Assembly (NCBI RefSeq): GCF_007004625.1
Contig: NZ_VIFV01000003.1
Location: 62,001 to 126,000 of the forward strand
DNA: 64,000 bases
Reading direction: 5' to 3'
Origin: Planococcus salinarum
GTDB taxonomy: Bacteria > Bacillota > Bacilli > Bacillales_A > Planococcaceae
The notes under the pieces were generated by a model, which was not told where the DNA came from, searched no databases, and worked only from the letters and a program-made list of their open reading frames with translations. A program made the translations under genes and the position numbers. This document shows, one piece after another, positions 37,804 to 48,088 of this stretch (within the stretch, counting starts at the first letter, position 1; the number at the start of each line of letters is the position of its first letter).

Positions 37804-38985
37804 ATGTTGGAATTTGATACATCAGTTGATGCTATGGCAGTTATAAAAGTTATCGGTGTTGGCGGCGGCGGGAACAACGCCGTAAACCGCATGATCGAAC
37901 ACGGAGTGCAGGGTGTAGAGTTTATCGCAGTCAACACGGATGCGCAGGCGCTCAATCTTTCAAGAGCTGAAGTCCGCCTTCAAATTGGCGGGAAATTGAC
38001 ACGTGGTCTTGGTGCCGGTGCCAATCCTGAAGTCGGCAAAAAAGCAGCAGAAGAAAGCAAAGAACAGATTGAAGAAGCTTTGCGCGGAGCGGACATGGTA
38101 TTTGTGACAGCCGGCATGGGCGGTGGGACCGGAACAGGTGCTGCTCCGGTCATCGCAGCAATCGCCAAAGAACTTGGCGCATTGACAGTCGGTGTTGTAA
38201 CCCGTCCTTTCACATTTGAAGGGCGCAAGCGTTCCACACAGGCAATCGGCGGAATCGGACAGATGAAAGAATCAGTCGATACACTTATCGTAATCCCGAA
38301 TGATCGCTTGCTTGAAATCGTCGATAAAAATACGCCGATGCTTGAAGCTTTCAGAGAAGCGGATAACGTCCTTCGCCAGGGTGTCCAGGGTATTTCGGAC
38401 CTGATTGCAGTTCCCGGCCTCATCAACCTTGACTTTGCAGATGTTAAAACAATCATGTCGAACAAAGGTTCAGCATTGATGGGAATCGGTGTTTCTTCAG
38501 GAGAAAATCGTGCTTCGGAAGCTGCGAAAAAAGCAGTTTCAAGTCCGTTGCTTGAAGTATCTGTCGACGGAGCAAAAGGTGTTCTTATGAACATCACCGG
38601 CGGATCCAATTTAAGCCTATATGAAGTTCAGGAAGCAGCAGACATCGTCGCTTCTGCATCCGATGAAGATGTAAATATGATTTTTGGTTCTGTTATCAAC
38701 GATAATCTGAAAGACGAAATTATCGTTACAGTAATTGCAACAGGCTTCAATGAGGAACAGATTCAGCCGAGAACTCCAAGAGGCTCCGGTTTGAACACCA
38801 GCCGTGTACAGTCTATTCAGCAGCAGCAGGCTCCTCAGCCAACACTTCGTGAAGCACGCCGCGAAGAGCAGCGACGCGAAGAACAGGCTCCTGTCTATCA
38901 ACAGGAACCGGTGCGCCAGGAAAAACCGCAGGATGATGCTTTGGACATCCCGACTTTCCTCCGCAACAGACAAAAACGACGTTAA
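37804..38985 (+). CDS. ftsZ: Cell division protein FtsZ
   Basis: The 393-aa tubulin homologue that forms the Z ring. GTP-binding motifs are [14 protein letters not shown], the tubulin signature [10 protein letters not shown] (about 105-114) and NxDFAD ([12 protein letters not shown]). A Gln/Arg-rich linker leads to the conserved C-terminal peptide [17 protein letters not shown], which binds FtsA and SepF. The ATG at 37804 behind AGGAGGAAAA is preferred over the upstream in-frame ATG at 37756. A strong terminator follows. Confidence 0.98.
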   Translation: MLEFDTSVDAMAVIKVIGVGGGGNNAVNRMIEHGVQGVEFIAVNTDAQALNLSRAEVRLQIGGKLTRGLGAGANPEVGKKAAEESKEQIEEALRGADMVFVTAGMGGGTGTGAAPVIAAIAKELGALTVGVVTRPFTFEGRKRSTQAIGGIGQMKESVDTLIVIPNDRLLEIVDKNTPMLEAFREADNVLRQGVQGISDLIAVPGLINLDFADVKTIMSNKGSALMGIGVSSGENRASEAAKKAVSSPLLEVSVDGAKGVLMNITGGSNLSLYEVQEAADIVASASDEDVNMIFGSVINDNLKDEIIVTVIATGFNEEQIQPRTPRGSGLNTSRVQSIQQQQAPQPTLREARREEQRREEQAPVYQQEPVRQEKPQDDALDIPTFLRNRQKRR

Positions 38986-38987
38986 TC

Positions 38988-39017
38988 AAAACAGCTGCCG
39001 ACCCGGCAGCTGTTTTT
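38988..39017 (+). terminator. Terminator after ftsZ
   Basis: AAAACAGCTGCC and GGCAGCTGTTTT form a 12-bp stem with T tail. Confidence 0.93.
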
Positions 39018-39039
39018 TGTTTCTTAAAATATGGTGCAA

Positions 39040-39068
39040 TTGATAAATGGCATCATACTTGGTACAAT
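39040..39068 (+). promoter_or_regulatory. SigA-type promoter for ylmE-sepF-ylmG
   Basis: TTGATA, 17 bp, TACAAT. It implies transcription from about 39075, so a start codon at 39047 would be excluded and the ATG at 39101 favoured. Confidence 0.8.
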
Positions 39069-39100
39069 TAACTGAACATCCCAAGAAAAGTTGTGAATTT

Positions 39101-39769
39101 ATGAAACCCATTGAACCGGTATATAAAGAGTTGAGAAATGAATTGGATGCCATCAGGAAAGGCATCGAGGTCATCGCTGTAACAAAGCAGGTAGGTGTTG
39201 AGCGTACCCGTGAAGCAATCACAGCCGGTCTCGGTCACCTTGGCGAAAATCGTCCGGAAGGTTTTCTTCGGAAGTTCGAAGCAATCGAAGATGAAGTCAA
39301 ATGGCATTTCATCGGAAATCTTCAGAGCCGGAAAGTAAAAGAGATCATTAACCGGATCGATTATCTTCACTCCCTGGATCGGATGAGCCTTGCAAAGGAA
39401 ATCCAAAAACGGGCAGACCATGTCATTAATTGTTTCGTGCAAGTGAATGTGTCAAAAGAAGACACGAAAAGCGGCATCCTTCCTGAGGAGACGCTGGAAT
39501 TCATCAAATCCCTGGAGAAATATGATAAAATTAATGTAATCGGATTAATGACCATGGCACCGGATGTCAAGGATGAAGAAATGTTGCGGACAGTATTTCG
39601 CGGACTGAAAGCTTTGCAGCAGGAAGTTGCAGAAAAACAATGGCCGCATGCTCCCTGTACGGAATGTTCCATGGGCATGTCGAATGATTATTTGATAGCA
39701 GCGCAGGAAGGGGCGACTTTCGTTCGCATCGGGACTGCATTAATAGGTTCAGAAAGTGAGGCAGAATGA
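39101..39769 (+). CDS. ylmE: YggS/YlmE family pyridoxal phosphate homeostasis protein
   Basis: A 222-aa fold-type III PLP-binding protein. The PLP lysine is K29 (VIAVTKQVG), with [10 protein letters not shown], the [10 protein letters not shown] block and [13 protein letters not shown] for phosphate binding. It maintains PLP levels rather than catalysing a known reaction. The frame opens at 39047, but the promoter at 39040-39068 and family length support 39101. It overlaps sepF by 4 bp. In B. subtilis spoIIGA-sigE-sigG and ylmA-D lie between ftsZ and ylmE; here they are absent. Confidence 0.93.
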   Translation: MKPIEPVYKELRNELDAIRKGIEVIAVTKQVGVERTREAITAGLGHLGENRPEGFLRKFEAIEDEVKWHFIGNLQSRKVKEIINRIDYLHSLDRMSLAKEIQKRADHVINCFVQVNVSKEDTKSGILPEETLEFIKSLEKYDKINVIGLMTMAPDVKDEEMLRTVFRGLKALQQEVAEKQWPHAPCTECSMGMSNDYLIAAQEGATFVRIGTALIGSESEAE

Positions 39770-40239
39770 TGAGCATTAAAAATTCATTCAAAAATTTCTT
39801 TTATTTAGAGGAATACGAAGACGGTCAGCCGCAGCAGCAAAACCAGCAGGCTCCCCGTTACGAAAAGCAGTCTGTCAGCCCTGAAATTCGCAAAACGCCG
39901 AAAGAACGCCGCCAAAAAGCTACTGATGCAAGCACGCCGAATCTGGTGAGCCTGCAGACTGCCGCAGCTAAATCATCCAAGGTGCATTTGGCAGAACCAC
40001 GAGTCTACGCTGAAGCCCAGGATATAGCAGAACACCTGAAGAGTAAACGCGCCGTTGTTGTGAATCTCCAGCGCATTGAAAAGAGTCAGGGCCTGCGGAT
40101 TATCGATTTTCTGAGCGGCACAGTTTATGCCCTTGGCGGAGATATCCAGCGCATTGGAACGGATATTTTCCTTTGCGTACCTGACACTGTCGAAGTGGAT
40201 GGCGCAATTTCAGATTTCTATTACGACGAAGAACAATAA
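39766..40239 (+). CDS. sepF: Cell division protein SepF
   Basis: A 157-aa protein with an N-terminal membrane-binding amphipathic helix ([16 protein letters not shown]), a Gln/Pro-rich linker, and the C-terminal SepF domain (about 65-150; [45 protein letters not shown]). It bundles FtsZ and tethers it to the membrane. The start overlaps the ylmE stop (ATGATG). Confidence 0.95.
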   Translation: MMSIKNSFKNFFYLEEYEDGQPQQQNQQAPRYEKQSVSPEIRKTPKERRQKATDASTPNLVSLQTAAAKSSKVHLAEPRVYAEAQDIAEHLKSKRAVVVNLQRIEKSQGLRIIDFLSGTVYALGGDIQRIGTDIFLCVPDTVEVDGAISDFYYDEEQ

Positions 40240-40260
40240 GAAGAGGTGCATAATTAACTG

Positions 40261-40521
40261 ATGGCATACATCGAAATGTTTATATTAACTGCAGTGAATA
40301 TTTATTTTTACCTTATCATCGCCAGCGTTCTGATGAGCTGGATTCCCAGCATCAAAGAATCGCGGTTTGGGCAGTTTATCACCAGCTTGACTGATCCCTA
40401 TCTTGATATTTTCAGAAAGTTCATCCCGCCACTTGGCATGATCGACATTTCACCGATCATCGCCATCTATGCTTTGCTGCTGGCAAGCAGAGGGATCCAG
40501 GTGTTATTCGGAATGCTATAA
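40261..40521 (+). CDS. ylmG: YggT family membrane protein YlmG
   Basis: An 86-aa YggT-family protein with two hydrophobic helices flanking SWIPSIKESRFGQFITSLTDPYLDIFRKFIPP, the family signature. Linked genetically to division and membrane organisation; mechanism unknown. Follows sepF by 21 bp and is closed by a small terminator. Confidence 0.9.
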   Translation: MAYIEMFILTAVNIYFYLIIASVLMSWIPSIKESRFGQFITSLTDPYLDIFRKFIPPLGMIDISPIIAIYALLLASRGIQVLFGML

Positions 40522-40527
40522 GATCAG

Positions 40528-40551
40528 CCTCACGCTTAGTGGGGTTTTTTT
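40528..40551 (+). terminator. Terminator after ylmG
   Basis: CCTCAC-GCTTA-GTGGGG (one G-T pair) followed by seven T residues. Confidence 0.75.
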
Positions 40552-40586
40552 CTTGAAAAAACTTCAATTCAGAAAGGGGCATCGCA

Positions 40587-41372
40587 ATGGATTCCATTTT
40601 TCAGCATTTTCGAAAAGAAGAACAGCAATTTATCGAACAGGTTTCCGGCTGGATGAATGAAGTCGAAGACCGCTATACACCGAAGTTGACCGATTTCCTG
40701 GATCCCCGGGAGAGGTTCATCGTAAAATCGGTATTGGGCTCAAACGACATCCAGATGGAGTCAATGGGATTATTTCCGGACGCCGAACGTCAACGGGTCT
40801 TATTGTATCCATCTTATTACGAACCTTCATTGGAAGATTTCAATATAACGGTTTTTGAACTGAAGTATCCAGTGAAATTTGTAACCCTGCGACACCCGGA
40901 TATTCTGGGGTCGCTGATGTCAGTAGGGCTGGATCGAAGCAAATTTGGTGATATCCGGATAGAGGGGGAGCGAATCCAATTTGCGGTGGCAGACGAAGTG
41001 AGCCTCTACCTCAAGACCAATTTCATTTCTGCCGCTAAAGTAAAAGTGCAATTACTTGAAGTGGAAGACGTTGCCGAAATGATTACAGCAACAGAAGAAT
41101 GGCATGAAGAATCCCACACCGTCAGTTCCCTGCGGCTCGATACCGTAGTGAGTTCGGTTTATAATATCTCCCGGCAAAAAGCTTCCGCGTTGATCCACGG
41201 TGGCAAGGTGAAAGTGAATTGGCGAGTGCAGGAGAACCCTTCTTTTGAATTGCATGAATCGGATATGATTTCTTCCAGGGGCTTTGGCCGGATTAAAGTG
41301 CTGATGGTTGAAGGGCGTACGAAAAAAGATAAAATCCGCCTGCAGATCGGCCGGTTGGAAGTCCGGAAATGA
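40587..41372 (+). CDS. ylmH: S4-domain RNA-binding protein YlmH
   Basis: A 261-aa protein with an N-terminal YlmH domain (about 1-170; ILGSLMSVGLDRSKFGDIRI) and a C-terminal S4 RNA-binding domain (about 180-245; LRLDTVVSSVYNISRQKASALIHGGKVKVNW). YlmH acts in ribosome-associated quality control in B. subtilis (family knowledge). Ribosome site AGAAAGGGG. Confidence 0.93.
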   Translation: MDSIFQHFRKEEQQFIEQVSGWMNEVEDRYTPKLTDFLDPRERFIVKSVLGSNDIQMESMGLFPDAERQRVLLYPSYYEPSLEDFNITVFELKYPVKFVTLRHPDILGSLMSVGLDRSKFGDIRIEGERIQFAVADEVSLYLKTNFISAAKVKVQLLEVEDVAEMITATEEWHEESHTVSSLRLDTVVSSVYNISRQKASALIHGGKVKVNWRVQENPSFELHESDMISSRGFGRIKVLMVEGRTKKDKIRLQIGRLEVRK

Positions 41373-41399
41373 CCGCAGCATGGAATATCAAAAATTATA

Positions 41400-41428
41400 C
41401 TGATATTTCATGCCATGGGCGGTATAAT
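41400..41428 (+). promoter_or_regulatory. SigA-type promoter for divIVA
   Basis: CTGATA, 17 bp, TATAAT, 37 bp before the divIVA start codon. Confidence 0.75.
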
Positions 41429-41465
41429 GGAAAGTAACAAACATAATTTAAGGAGAGTGCACTGA

Positions 41466-41987
41466 ATGCCATTGTCCCCGTTGGATATACATAATAAAGA
41501 ATTCAGCAAAGCGTTTCGCGGATACCAGGAAGATGAAGTGAACGAATTCCTGGATCAGATCATCAAAGATTACGAGATTTTGATGAAAGACAAAAAAGAT
41601 CTGGAAGAGCGGCTGAAACAGACCGATGAACGTGTCGGACATTTCACAACCATCGAAGGAACTTTACAGAAGTCGATTGTTGTTGCCCAGGAAGCTGCAG
41701 AAGAAGTTCGCCGCAATTCCCAAAAAGAAGCGAAACTCATTGTTCGTGAAGCGGAAAAAAACGCAGACCGCATCGTCAACGAATCATTGACAAAAGCACG
41801 CCGCATTGCAATGGAAATCGAAGAACTGAAGAAACAGTCAAAAGTTTTCCGCAACCGTTTCAAAATGATTGTGGAAGCGCAGCTTGATCTGATCGATACG
41901 GACGATTGGGAATCATTGATGGAATATGATGTCGATACGACGACACTCGATAAACTGGAAGACAACAACGAAGACTACCGTCCTTGA
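41466..41987 (+). CDS. divIVA: Septum/pole-site protein DivIVA
   Basis: A 173-aa coiled-coil protein recruited to curved membrane at division sites. The conserved N-terminal membrane-binding domain is MPLSPLDIHNKEFSKAFRGY with EVNEFLDQIIKDYE. Long coiled coils span about 30-65 and 75-145. Ribosome site AAGGAGAG. It ends the division gene block; the next 700 bp hold a family B repeat and the ileS T-box. Confidence 0.95.
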   Translation: MPLSPLDIHNKEFSKAFRGYQEDEVNEFLDQIIKDYEILMKDKKDLEERLKQTDERVGHFTTIEGTLQKSIVVAQEAAEEVRRNSQKEAKLIVREAEKNADRIVNESLTKARRIAMEIEELKKQSKVFRNRFKMIVEAQLDLIDTDDWESLMEYDVDTTTLDKLEDNNEDYRP

Positions 41988-42054
41988 CTAAGGGTGCAAC
42001 ACTCTTTATAATTACGACATACTAGATATGTTGAACTAATAATCTATAAGAAAC

Positions 42055-42390
42055 GATATTGCGCAAAACAGCTTCGAAGACATTAGCCGACGCTTGCGAG
42101 GCTAAGTCTTTGCGACGAAGCAGCGAAGCGATGCAGGAGCACAGTGTTTGTGCCTGGGGGCTTGCGCTGAGCTAACTCGGCCTCGTTGCACTTCGCCCGA
42201 GTGGATCTCATCACTGCGTCGGCATTCGCCTGCTCCCCTGGGCGTCTTCGCTGTTTTGCTCCATATCTTTGAGACTCTCTTCACGAAAGATGATCACCCA
42301 GCGCCGGCGCGACTCAGGACGGAGCGGAGCAATAAGACGAGTGGTTTTCTCGGCTTATTGTGGGAGCTCTGTCCAAAGCGCCGAAGCGTT
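42055..42390 (+). repeat. Family B MITE-like repeat between divIVA and ileS
   Basis: Terminal inverted repeats: GATATT + GCGCAAAACAGC and GAAGAC at 42055-42081, answered by GTCTTCGCTGTTTTGCTCC + ATATC at 42244-42267. Inside lies the core TTTGCGACGAAGCAGCGAAG. A tail to about 42390 contains a hairpin, GCAATAAG-A-CGAG / CTCG-G-CTTATTGT (42331-42362). The copy at 45464 has the same order. Confidence 0.88.
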
Positions 42391-42434
42391 TTTATACTGG
42401 TTCACTTATATAGATTCATTAAAATCATAAAATA

Positions 42435-42665
42435 TGCGTTGACGGAGACAGTAAGCATAGCCGATTCAGGAAAGCGAGCCGGGGACAGTGCAAGCCCGGT
42501 GCTGAAAGCTATGAAGAAAATCACTCTTGAGCAGAACCGGGGAAAATGAGTATCCGGTTCCGTTTCACCACGATACGGTGTTCGAGTGGCAGCGTTCAAG
42601 CTGCAACAAGGGTGGTACCGCGAGTCTGGCTTCTCGTCCCTTTCCAGGGATGGGAGGTTTTTTAT
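42435..42665 (+). promoter_or_regulatory. Isoleucine T-box leader of ileS
   Basis: The T-box core AGGGTGGTACCGCG lies at 42609-42622. Upstream is Stem I with a GA-rich region and the specifier loop, where ATC (Ile) is read at 42520-42522 in AAAATCACTC. Downstream is a terminator, CTTCTCGTCCCT / AGGGATGGGAGG plus T6 (42630-42663). Uncharged tRNA-Ile should stabilise the antiterminator and switch ileS on. Confidence 0.92.
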
Positions 42666-42687
42666 TATGTTTACAGGAGGAATTAGG

Positions 42688-45450
42688 ATGGATTACAAAG
42701 ATACATTATTGATGCCGAAAACCGATTTTCCAATGCGCGGAAATTTGCCGAACCGGGAACCGGAAATGCAGGCAAAATGGGAAGAAATGAATATTTATGG
42801 AAAAGTGCAGGAGCGGACGAAAGACATGCCGTTTTTTGTCCTTCATGACGGACCGCCATACGCAAACGGTGATTTGCATATGGGCCATGCACTGAACAAA
42901 GTGCTCAAAGACATGATTGTCCGTTCGCGCTCGATGATGGGCTTCAATGCCCCGTACGTTCCAGGCTGGGATACCCACGGCTTGCCGATCGAACAGGCAT
43001 TGACAAATAAAGGCGTCAACCGCAAAGAAATGACAGTCGCTGAATTCCGCAAGCTATGCGCGGAATACGCCTATGAGCAGATTGACAGCCAGCGCAGCCA
43101 GTTCAAGCGCATCGGTGTGCGCGGTGACTGGGAAAATCCGTATGTTACGTTAAAGCCATCTTATGAAGCACGCCAAATCGAAGTTTTCGGTGCCATGGCC
43201 AATAAAGGCTATATCTACAAAGGTCTGAAACCGGTTTACTGGTCCCCTTCGAGTGAATCGTCGCTTGCGGAAGCCGAAATCGAATATCACGATAAAAAAT
43301 CGCCATCCATCTATGTTTCATTCCCGGTGACGGACGGTAAAGGTGTTCTTGCCGAAGGCACAAAATTCATCATCTGGACGACAACGCCTTGGACTATTCC
43401 AGCGAATCTCGGCATCACGGTCCACGAAAAACTGGATTATGTTGAAGTTGAAGCCAACGGGTCTTTATATATCATCGCACGTGAATTGCTTGATGAAGTG
43501 ACTGCTGAAATCGGCTGGGAAGCGCCGAAAGTGGTGCGTGAAATGAAAGGTGCAGAGCTGGAGAATATCCTGACGAAACACCCACTTTACGACCGTACTT
43601 CTCTCATTATGCTCGGCGACCACGTTACGGTCGATTCGGGTACGGGCTGTGTCCACACAGCGCCAGGACACGGGGAAGATGACTTTTTGGTCGGCAAAAA
43701 ATACGGGCTTGATGTATTATGCCCTGTCGACGAACGCGGCGTCATGACGGACGAAGCGCCAGGATTTGAAGGCCAATTTTATGACAAAGCCAATAAAGCG
43801 ATTACGGAATCGTTGGACGAAGCGGGTGCTTTGGAAAGCTTAGCTTTCATCACCCACTCGTATCCGCATGACTGGCGTACGAAAAAACCGGTCATTTACC
43901 GGGCGACTGCCCAGTGGTTCGTATCAATCGACGCTTTCCGTGATAATATCCTTAAAGCAATCAAAGAAACATCGTTCACGCCAGCATGGGGAGAAACGCG
44001 TCTCTTCAATATGCTCCGCGATCGTGGCGATTGGAATATTTCCCGTCAGCGTGTATGGGGCGTGCCGATTCCGGTATTTTATGCAGAAAATGGCGACCCG
44101 ATCATCACGCAGGAAACAATTGCGCATATTGCCGATCTGTTCAGAGAACACGGCTCGAATATTTGGTTCGAGCGTCCGGCTGCTGAATTGCTGCCTTCAG
44201 GTTTCGAACACCCGAGCAGCCCGAACGGCATCTTCACGAAAGAAATGGATATCATGGATGTATGGTTCGACTCGGGATCGTCCCATCAGGCTGTGTTGGA
44301 CGAACGGGAAGATCTTCAATATCCGGCAGACCTTTATCTCGAAGGCTCGGACCAATACCGTGGCTGGTTCAACTCTTCATTGACAACAAGTGTTGCCATC
44401 AACGGAATCGCACCTTATAAAGGCGTATTGAGCCATGGCTTTACATTGGACGGCAACGGCCGCAAAATGAGTAAATCGCTTGGCAATGTCATCGTTCCTG
44501 CAAAAGTGATGAACCAGATGGGGGCCGATATCCTTCGCCTTTGGGTAGCATCAGTCGATTACACGGCAGATGTCCGCGTATCCGATGAGAACTTCAAACA
44601 AGTTTCAGAAGTATACCGCAAAATCCGCAACACGCTGAAATTCCTTCACGGAAATCTGGCCGATTTCAATGAAAAAGAGAATCGTGTCGCTTTCGAAGAC
44701 ATGCGTGAAATGGATCAGTATATGGCTATGAAACTTCAAAAAATGATTGAAACTGCCCGTAAAGGTTATGAAAACTACGAGTTTGCGACAATCTACAATG
44801 CATTGAACAATTATTGCGCAAACGATTTGAGTTCTTTCTATCTGGATGTCGCAAAAGATGTCGTCTACATTGAAGCCGCTGACCACCCGCACCGCCGCGC
44901 GATGCAGACAGTCATGTTCGATTCATTGATGTCCATCCTGAAATTGGCGTCGCCAATCATTCCGCATACGGCTGATGAAATGTGGTCGTACCTTGGATTT
45001 GTCGAAGAAGACAGTGTCCAGCTGACTGATTTCCCGAAAGCGGTTGTAAATGAGGGCTTTAAGGACCTGGAAGCGAAATGGTCGACATTCATGGCTGTTC
45101 GTGACGACGTGCTGAAAGCGCTAGAAGAAGCGCGCGCAGCGAAAACGATCGGCAAATCGCTGGAAGCCAAAGTGACGGTTTACGGTTCAGAAGAAACGAA
45201 GAACCTTCTCGCCTCTGTCGATGACAATGTGGCGCAGCTGTTGATCGTGTCCAATTATGAATTCGGTGGAGCTCCTGAAGAAGCACCGGCTGATGCATTG
45301 GTATTAAATCACGTAACTGTATCGGTTGAAAAATCTGAAGGTGAAAAATGTGAGCGCTGCTGGACAATTTCAAACAAAATCGGCGTAAGCGAAGCACACC
45401 CAACGCTTTGCCCGAGATGTGCTGATGTTGTAGAGAAGCACTATAGCTAA
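42688..45450 (+). CDS. ileS: Isoleucyl-tRNA synthetase
   Basis: The 920-aa class I synthetase has a HIGH-type motif in [21 protein letters not shown] at residues 593-597 ([11 protein letters not shown]), an editing (CP1) domain in between with [14 protein letters not shown], and a C-terminal zinc-binding CERCW ... CPRC region. The ATG at 42688 follows AGGAGG by 7 nt. A longer in-frame start at 42586 would lie within the T-box antiterminator and is rejected. It is followed by a family B repeat. Confidence 0.98.
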   Translation: MDYKDTLLMPKTDFPMRGNLPNREPEMQAKWEEMNIYGKVQERTKDMPFFVLHDGPPYANGDLHMGHALNKVLKDMIVRSRSMMGFNAPYVPGWDTHGLPIEQALTNKGVNRKEMTVAEFRKLCAEYAYEQIDSQRSQFKRIGVRGDWENPYVTLKPSYEARQIEVFGAMANKGYIYKGLKPVYWSPSSESSLAEAEIEYHDKKSPSIYVSFPVTDGKGVLAEGTKFIIWTTTPWTIPANLGITVHEKLDYVEVEANGSLYIIARELLDEVTAEIGWEAPKVVREMKGAELENILTKHPLYDRTSLIMLGDHVTVDSGTGCVHTAPGHGEDDFLVGKKYGLDVLCPVDERGVMTDEAPGFEGQFYDKANKAITESLDEAGALESLAFITHSYPHDWRTKKPVIYRATAQWFVSIDAFRDNILKAIKETSFTPAWGETRLFNMLRDRGDWNISRQRVWGVPIPVFYAENGDPIITQETIAHIADLFREHGSNIWFERPAAELLPSGFEHPSSPNGIFTKEMDIMDVWFDSGSSHQAVLDEREDLQYPADLYLEGSDQYRGWFNSSLTTSVAINGIAPYKGVLSHGFTLDGNGRKMSKSLGNVIVPAKVMNQMGADILRLWVASVDYTADVRVSDENFKQVSEVYRKIRNTLKFLHGNLADFNEKENRVAFEDMREMDQYMAMKLQKMIETARKGYENYEFATIYNALNNYCANDLSSFYLDVAKDVVYIEAADHPHRRAMQTVMFDSLMSILKLASPIIPHTADEMWSYLGFVEEDSVQLTDFPKAVVNEGFKDLEAKWSTFMAVRDDVLKALEEARAAKTIGKSLEAKVTVYGSEETKNLLASVDDNVAQLLIVSNYEFGGAPEEAPADALVLNHVTVSVEKSEGEKCERCWTISNKIGVSEAHPTLCPRCADVVEKHYS

Positions 45451-45463
45451 TTGAAATTGAACC

Positions 45464-45800
45464 GATATTCCGCAAAACAGCTTCGAAGAGTTGAACGAAG
45501 CCTGCGAGGTCAAGTCTTTGCGACGAAGCAGCGAAGCGATGCAGGAGCACAATGGTTTTTCCTGGGGGCTCGCGCTGAGCTAACTCGTGCTTGTTACACT
45601 TCGCCCGAGTGGATCTCAGCACTTCGCTCGTAACGGAGTTGGCTTACCAACTCCGTTACTGCTCCCCTGGGAGTCTGCGCTGTTTTGCTCCATATCTCTA
45701 AAGACTTCTCTCAGCGCCGGCGCGCCTATGGACTGAGCGGAGCAATAAGACGAGTGGTTTTCTCGGCTTATTGCGGGAGCTTTGTCCTAAGCGTCGAAAC
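45464..45800 (+). repeat. Family B MITE-like repeat between ileS and lspA
   Basis: Terminal inverted repeats GATATTCCGCAAAACAGC (from 45464) and GCTGTTTTGCTCC + ATATC (to 45696). The core TTTGCGACGAAGCAGCGAAG is at about 45518-45537. The tail hairpin is GCAATAAG-A-CGAG / CTCG-G-CTTATTGC (45742-45774). Collinear with the 42055 copy but with a different GTAACGGAGTTGG insert in the loop, itself a small inverted repeat (45629-45660). Confidence 0.88.
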
Positions 45801-45840
45801 GTTAATTACATGACTTTTCAATCGAAGGGAAAATAAATTG

Positions 45841-45881
45841 TTGAGGTCTGGAGAACCGTTAGCCCGGCTCTCCGGACCTCA
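45841..45881. other. Long hairpin ahead of lspA without a T run
   Basis: GAGGTC-GGAGA-CCG and CGG-TCTCC-GACCTC arms pair over about 18 positions with a TTAGC loop. It is followed by ACCTATTTAG, not a T tract, so it is an atypical terminator at best; an mRNA-stability or processing element is possible. Confidence 0.5.
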
Positions 45882-45940
45882 CCTATTTAGAGGCGGATTG
45901 TGTTAAAATAGAACGACAGATGATTTGACGGGGGAAACAT

Positions 45941-46417
45941 ATGTTTATTTATTATGCAATTGCATTGGTGATAATTGCTGCCGACCAGTTTACTAAATGG
46001 CTGGTGGTGCAGAATATGGAGCTCGGCGAACGGATACCGGTGTTTGAGCCGTATCTTGCCTGGCTTTCGCATCGCAACCGTGGGGCAGCCTGGGGCATGC
46101 TGGAAGGGCAGATGTGGCTGTTTGGGATCATTACCGTAGCGGTCATTATAGCCATCCTCTATTATTTCCATAAACACGCCCAGGGCCAGCCGCTGTTTCA
46201 AATCAGCCTGATGGTCATTCTGGGTGGTGCCATCGGAAACTTTATTGACCGGATGCTCCTCGGTGAAGTCGTTGATTTTATCGATGTGCTGATTCCTGTC
46301 ATCAATTATGATTTTCCAATATTCAATATTGCCGATGCTGCACTGACAATCGGGGTTATCCTGATGATCATATTCGTGATCTATGACGAAAAACAAGAAA
46401 AGAAAAAGGTGTCTTAA
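45941..46417 (+). CDS. lspA: Lipoprotein signal peptidase LspA
   Basis: A 158-aa aspartic protease with four transmembrane helices that cleaves diacylglyceryl-prolipoproteins before the lipobox Cys (CtaC in this window is a predicted client). Catalytic region: GGAIGNFIDRMLLGEVVDFIDV and FPIFNIADAALTIG supply the two aspartates; AADQFTKWLV and SHRNRGAAWGML are also conserved. Shares one base with the rluD start (TAATG). Confidence 0.96.
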   Translation: MFIYYAIALVIIAADQFTKWLVVQNMELGERIPVFEPYLAWLSHRNRGAAWGMLEGQMWLFGIITVAVIIAILYYFHKHAQGQPLFQISLMVILGGAIGNFIDRMLLGEVVDFIDVLIPVINYDFPIFNIADAALTIGVILMIIFVIYDEKQEKKKVS

Positions 46418-47334
46418 TGGAAATTGAAGATTTAACAATTCAAATTACAGAAGAAATGGCCGGACAACGAATTGACAAAGCCGTTTCGTCGATTGATGAA
46501 GATTGGTCACGTTCACAAATCGCCAACTGGGTAAAAGATGGAAACGTTCGGGTCAATGGTGAAATAGTCAAACCGAATTATAAAGTGCGTCCCGATGATG
46601 TGATCATTGCTACGCCACCGGTGCTTGAAGAGCTCGACGTGGTGCCGGAAAACCTCGATCTTGAGATCGTTTATGAAGACGCCGATGTTTTGGTCGTCAA
46701 CAAACCGAAAGGCATGGTTGTCCATCCTGCGCCCGGCCATTCACGGGGTACACTTGTCAATGGCCTGATGTATCAGTGCACCGATTTATCGGGGATCAAC
46801 GGAGTCGTCCGTCCAGGTATTGTGCACCGGATTGATAAAGATACATCCGGTTTGCTGATGGTCGCAAAAAATGACGCGGCACACATGTCACTGGTCAACC
46901 AACTGGTGCGAAAAAGTGTAACCCGCAAATATCTTGCTTTGGTTCATGGACATATTCCCCATGACAAAGGAACAATCGAAGCACCGATTGCGCGCGATCC
47001 GAAAGAACGCCAGAACATGTCGGTTGTGGATAGAGGCAAACATGCCGTGACGCATTTCCGTGTTCTTGAACGTTTCGGCGACTTTACACTGGTTGAATGC
47101 CGCCTGGAAACAGGGCGTACGCACCAGATCCGTGTCCACATGAAATACATTGGCTTCCCGCTGGTCGGCGATCCGAAATACGGACCGAAGAAGACGATGG
47201 ACATCGGCGGCCAGGCATTGCATGCCGAAGTGATCGGTTTCGATCATCCGAAAACCGGTGAATACATGGAATACTCAGCTGAAATGCCGGAAGAATTCTC
47301 GGAACTTCTTGAATCTCTTCGAAAGAAGGATTGA
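46417..47334 (+). CDS. rluD: 23S rRNA pseudouridine synthase, RluD family
   Basis: A 305-aa protein with an N-terminal S4 domain (about 14-75; RIDKAVSSIDEDWSRSQIANW) and an RluA/RluD catalytic domain containing the invariant Asp in VHRIDKDTSGLLMVAKN. C-terminal RTHQIRVHMKYIGFPLVGDPKYG is diagnostic. It modifies uridines of 23S rRNA (helix 69 by analogy). The -35 of the pyr promoter overlaps its stop codon. Confidence 0.93.
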   Translation: MEIEDLTIQITEEMAGQRIDKAVSSIDEDWSRSQIANWVKDGNVRVNGEIVKPNYKVRPDDVIIATPPVLEELDVVPENLDLEIVYEDADVLVVNKPKGMVVHPAPGHSRGTLVNGLMYQCTDLSGINGVVRPGIVHRIDKDTSGLLMVAKNDAAHMSLVNQLVRKSVTRKYLALVHGHIPHDKGTIEAPIARDPKERQNMSVVDRGKHAVTHFRVLERFGDFTLVECRLETGRTHQIRVHMKYIGFPLVGDPKYGPKKTMDIGGQALHAEVIGFDHPKTGEYMEYSAEMPEEFSELLESLRKKD

Positions 47335-47360
47335 CAAAACCGTCTTTCCTTCTTTATACT
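47331..47360 (+). promoter_or_regulatory. Promoter of the pyr operon
   Basis: TTGACA, 18 bp, TATACT. The -35 overlaps the last codon and stop of rluD. Confidence 0.85.
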
Positions 47361-48062
<702 letters not shown>

Positions 48063-48088
48063 TAGAGAGAGAGACGGGGGAGAAATTT

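Noticed and set aside
42102-42549. ORFs within family B repeats (also at 45451-45633 and 19217-19474)
   Set aside because: They follow the repeat sequence in shifting frames between copies, so there is no conserved protein.
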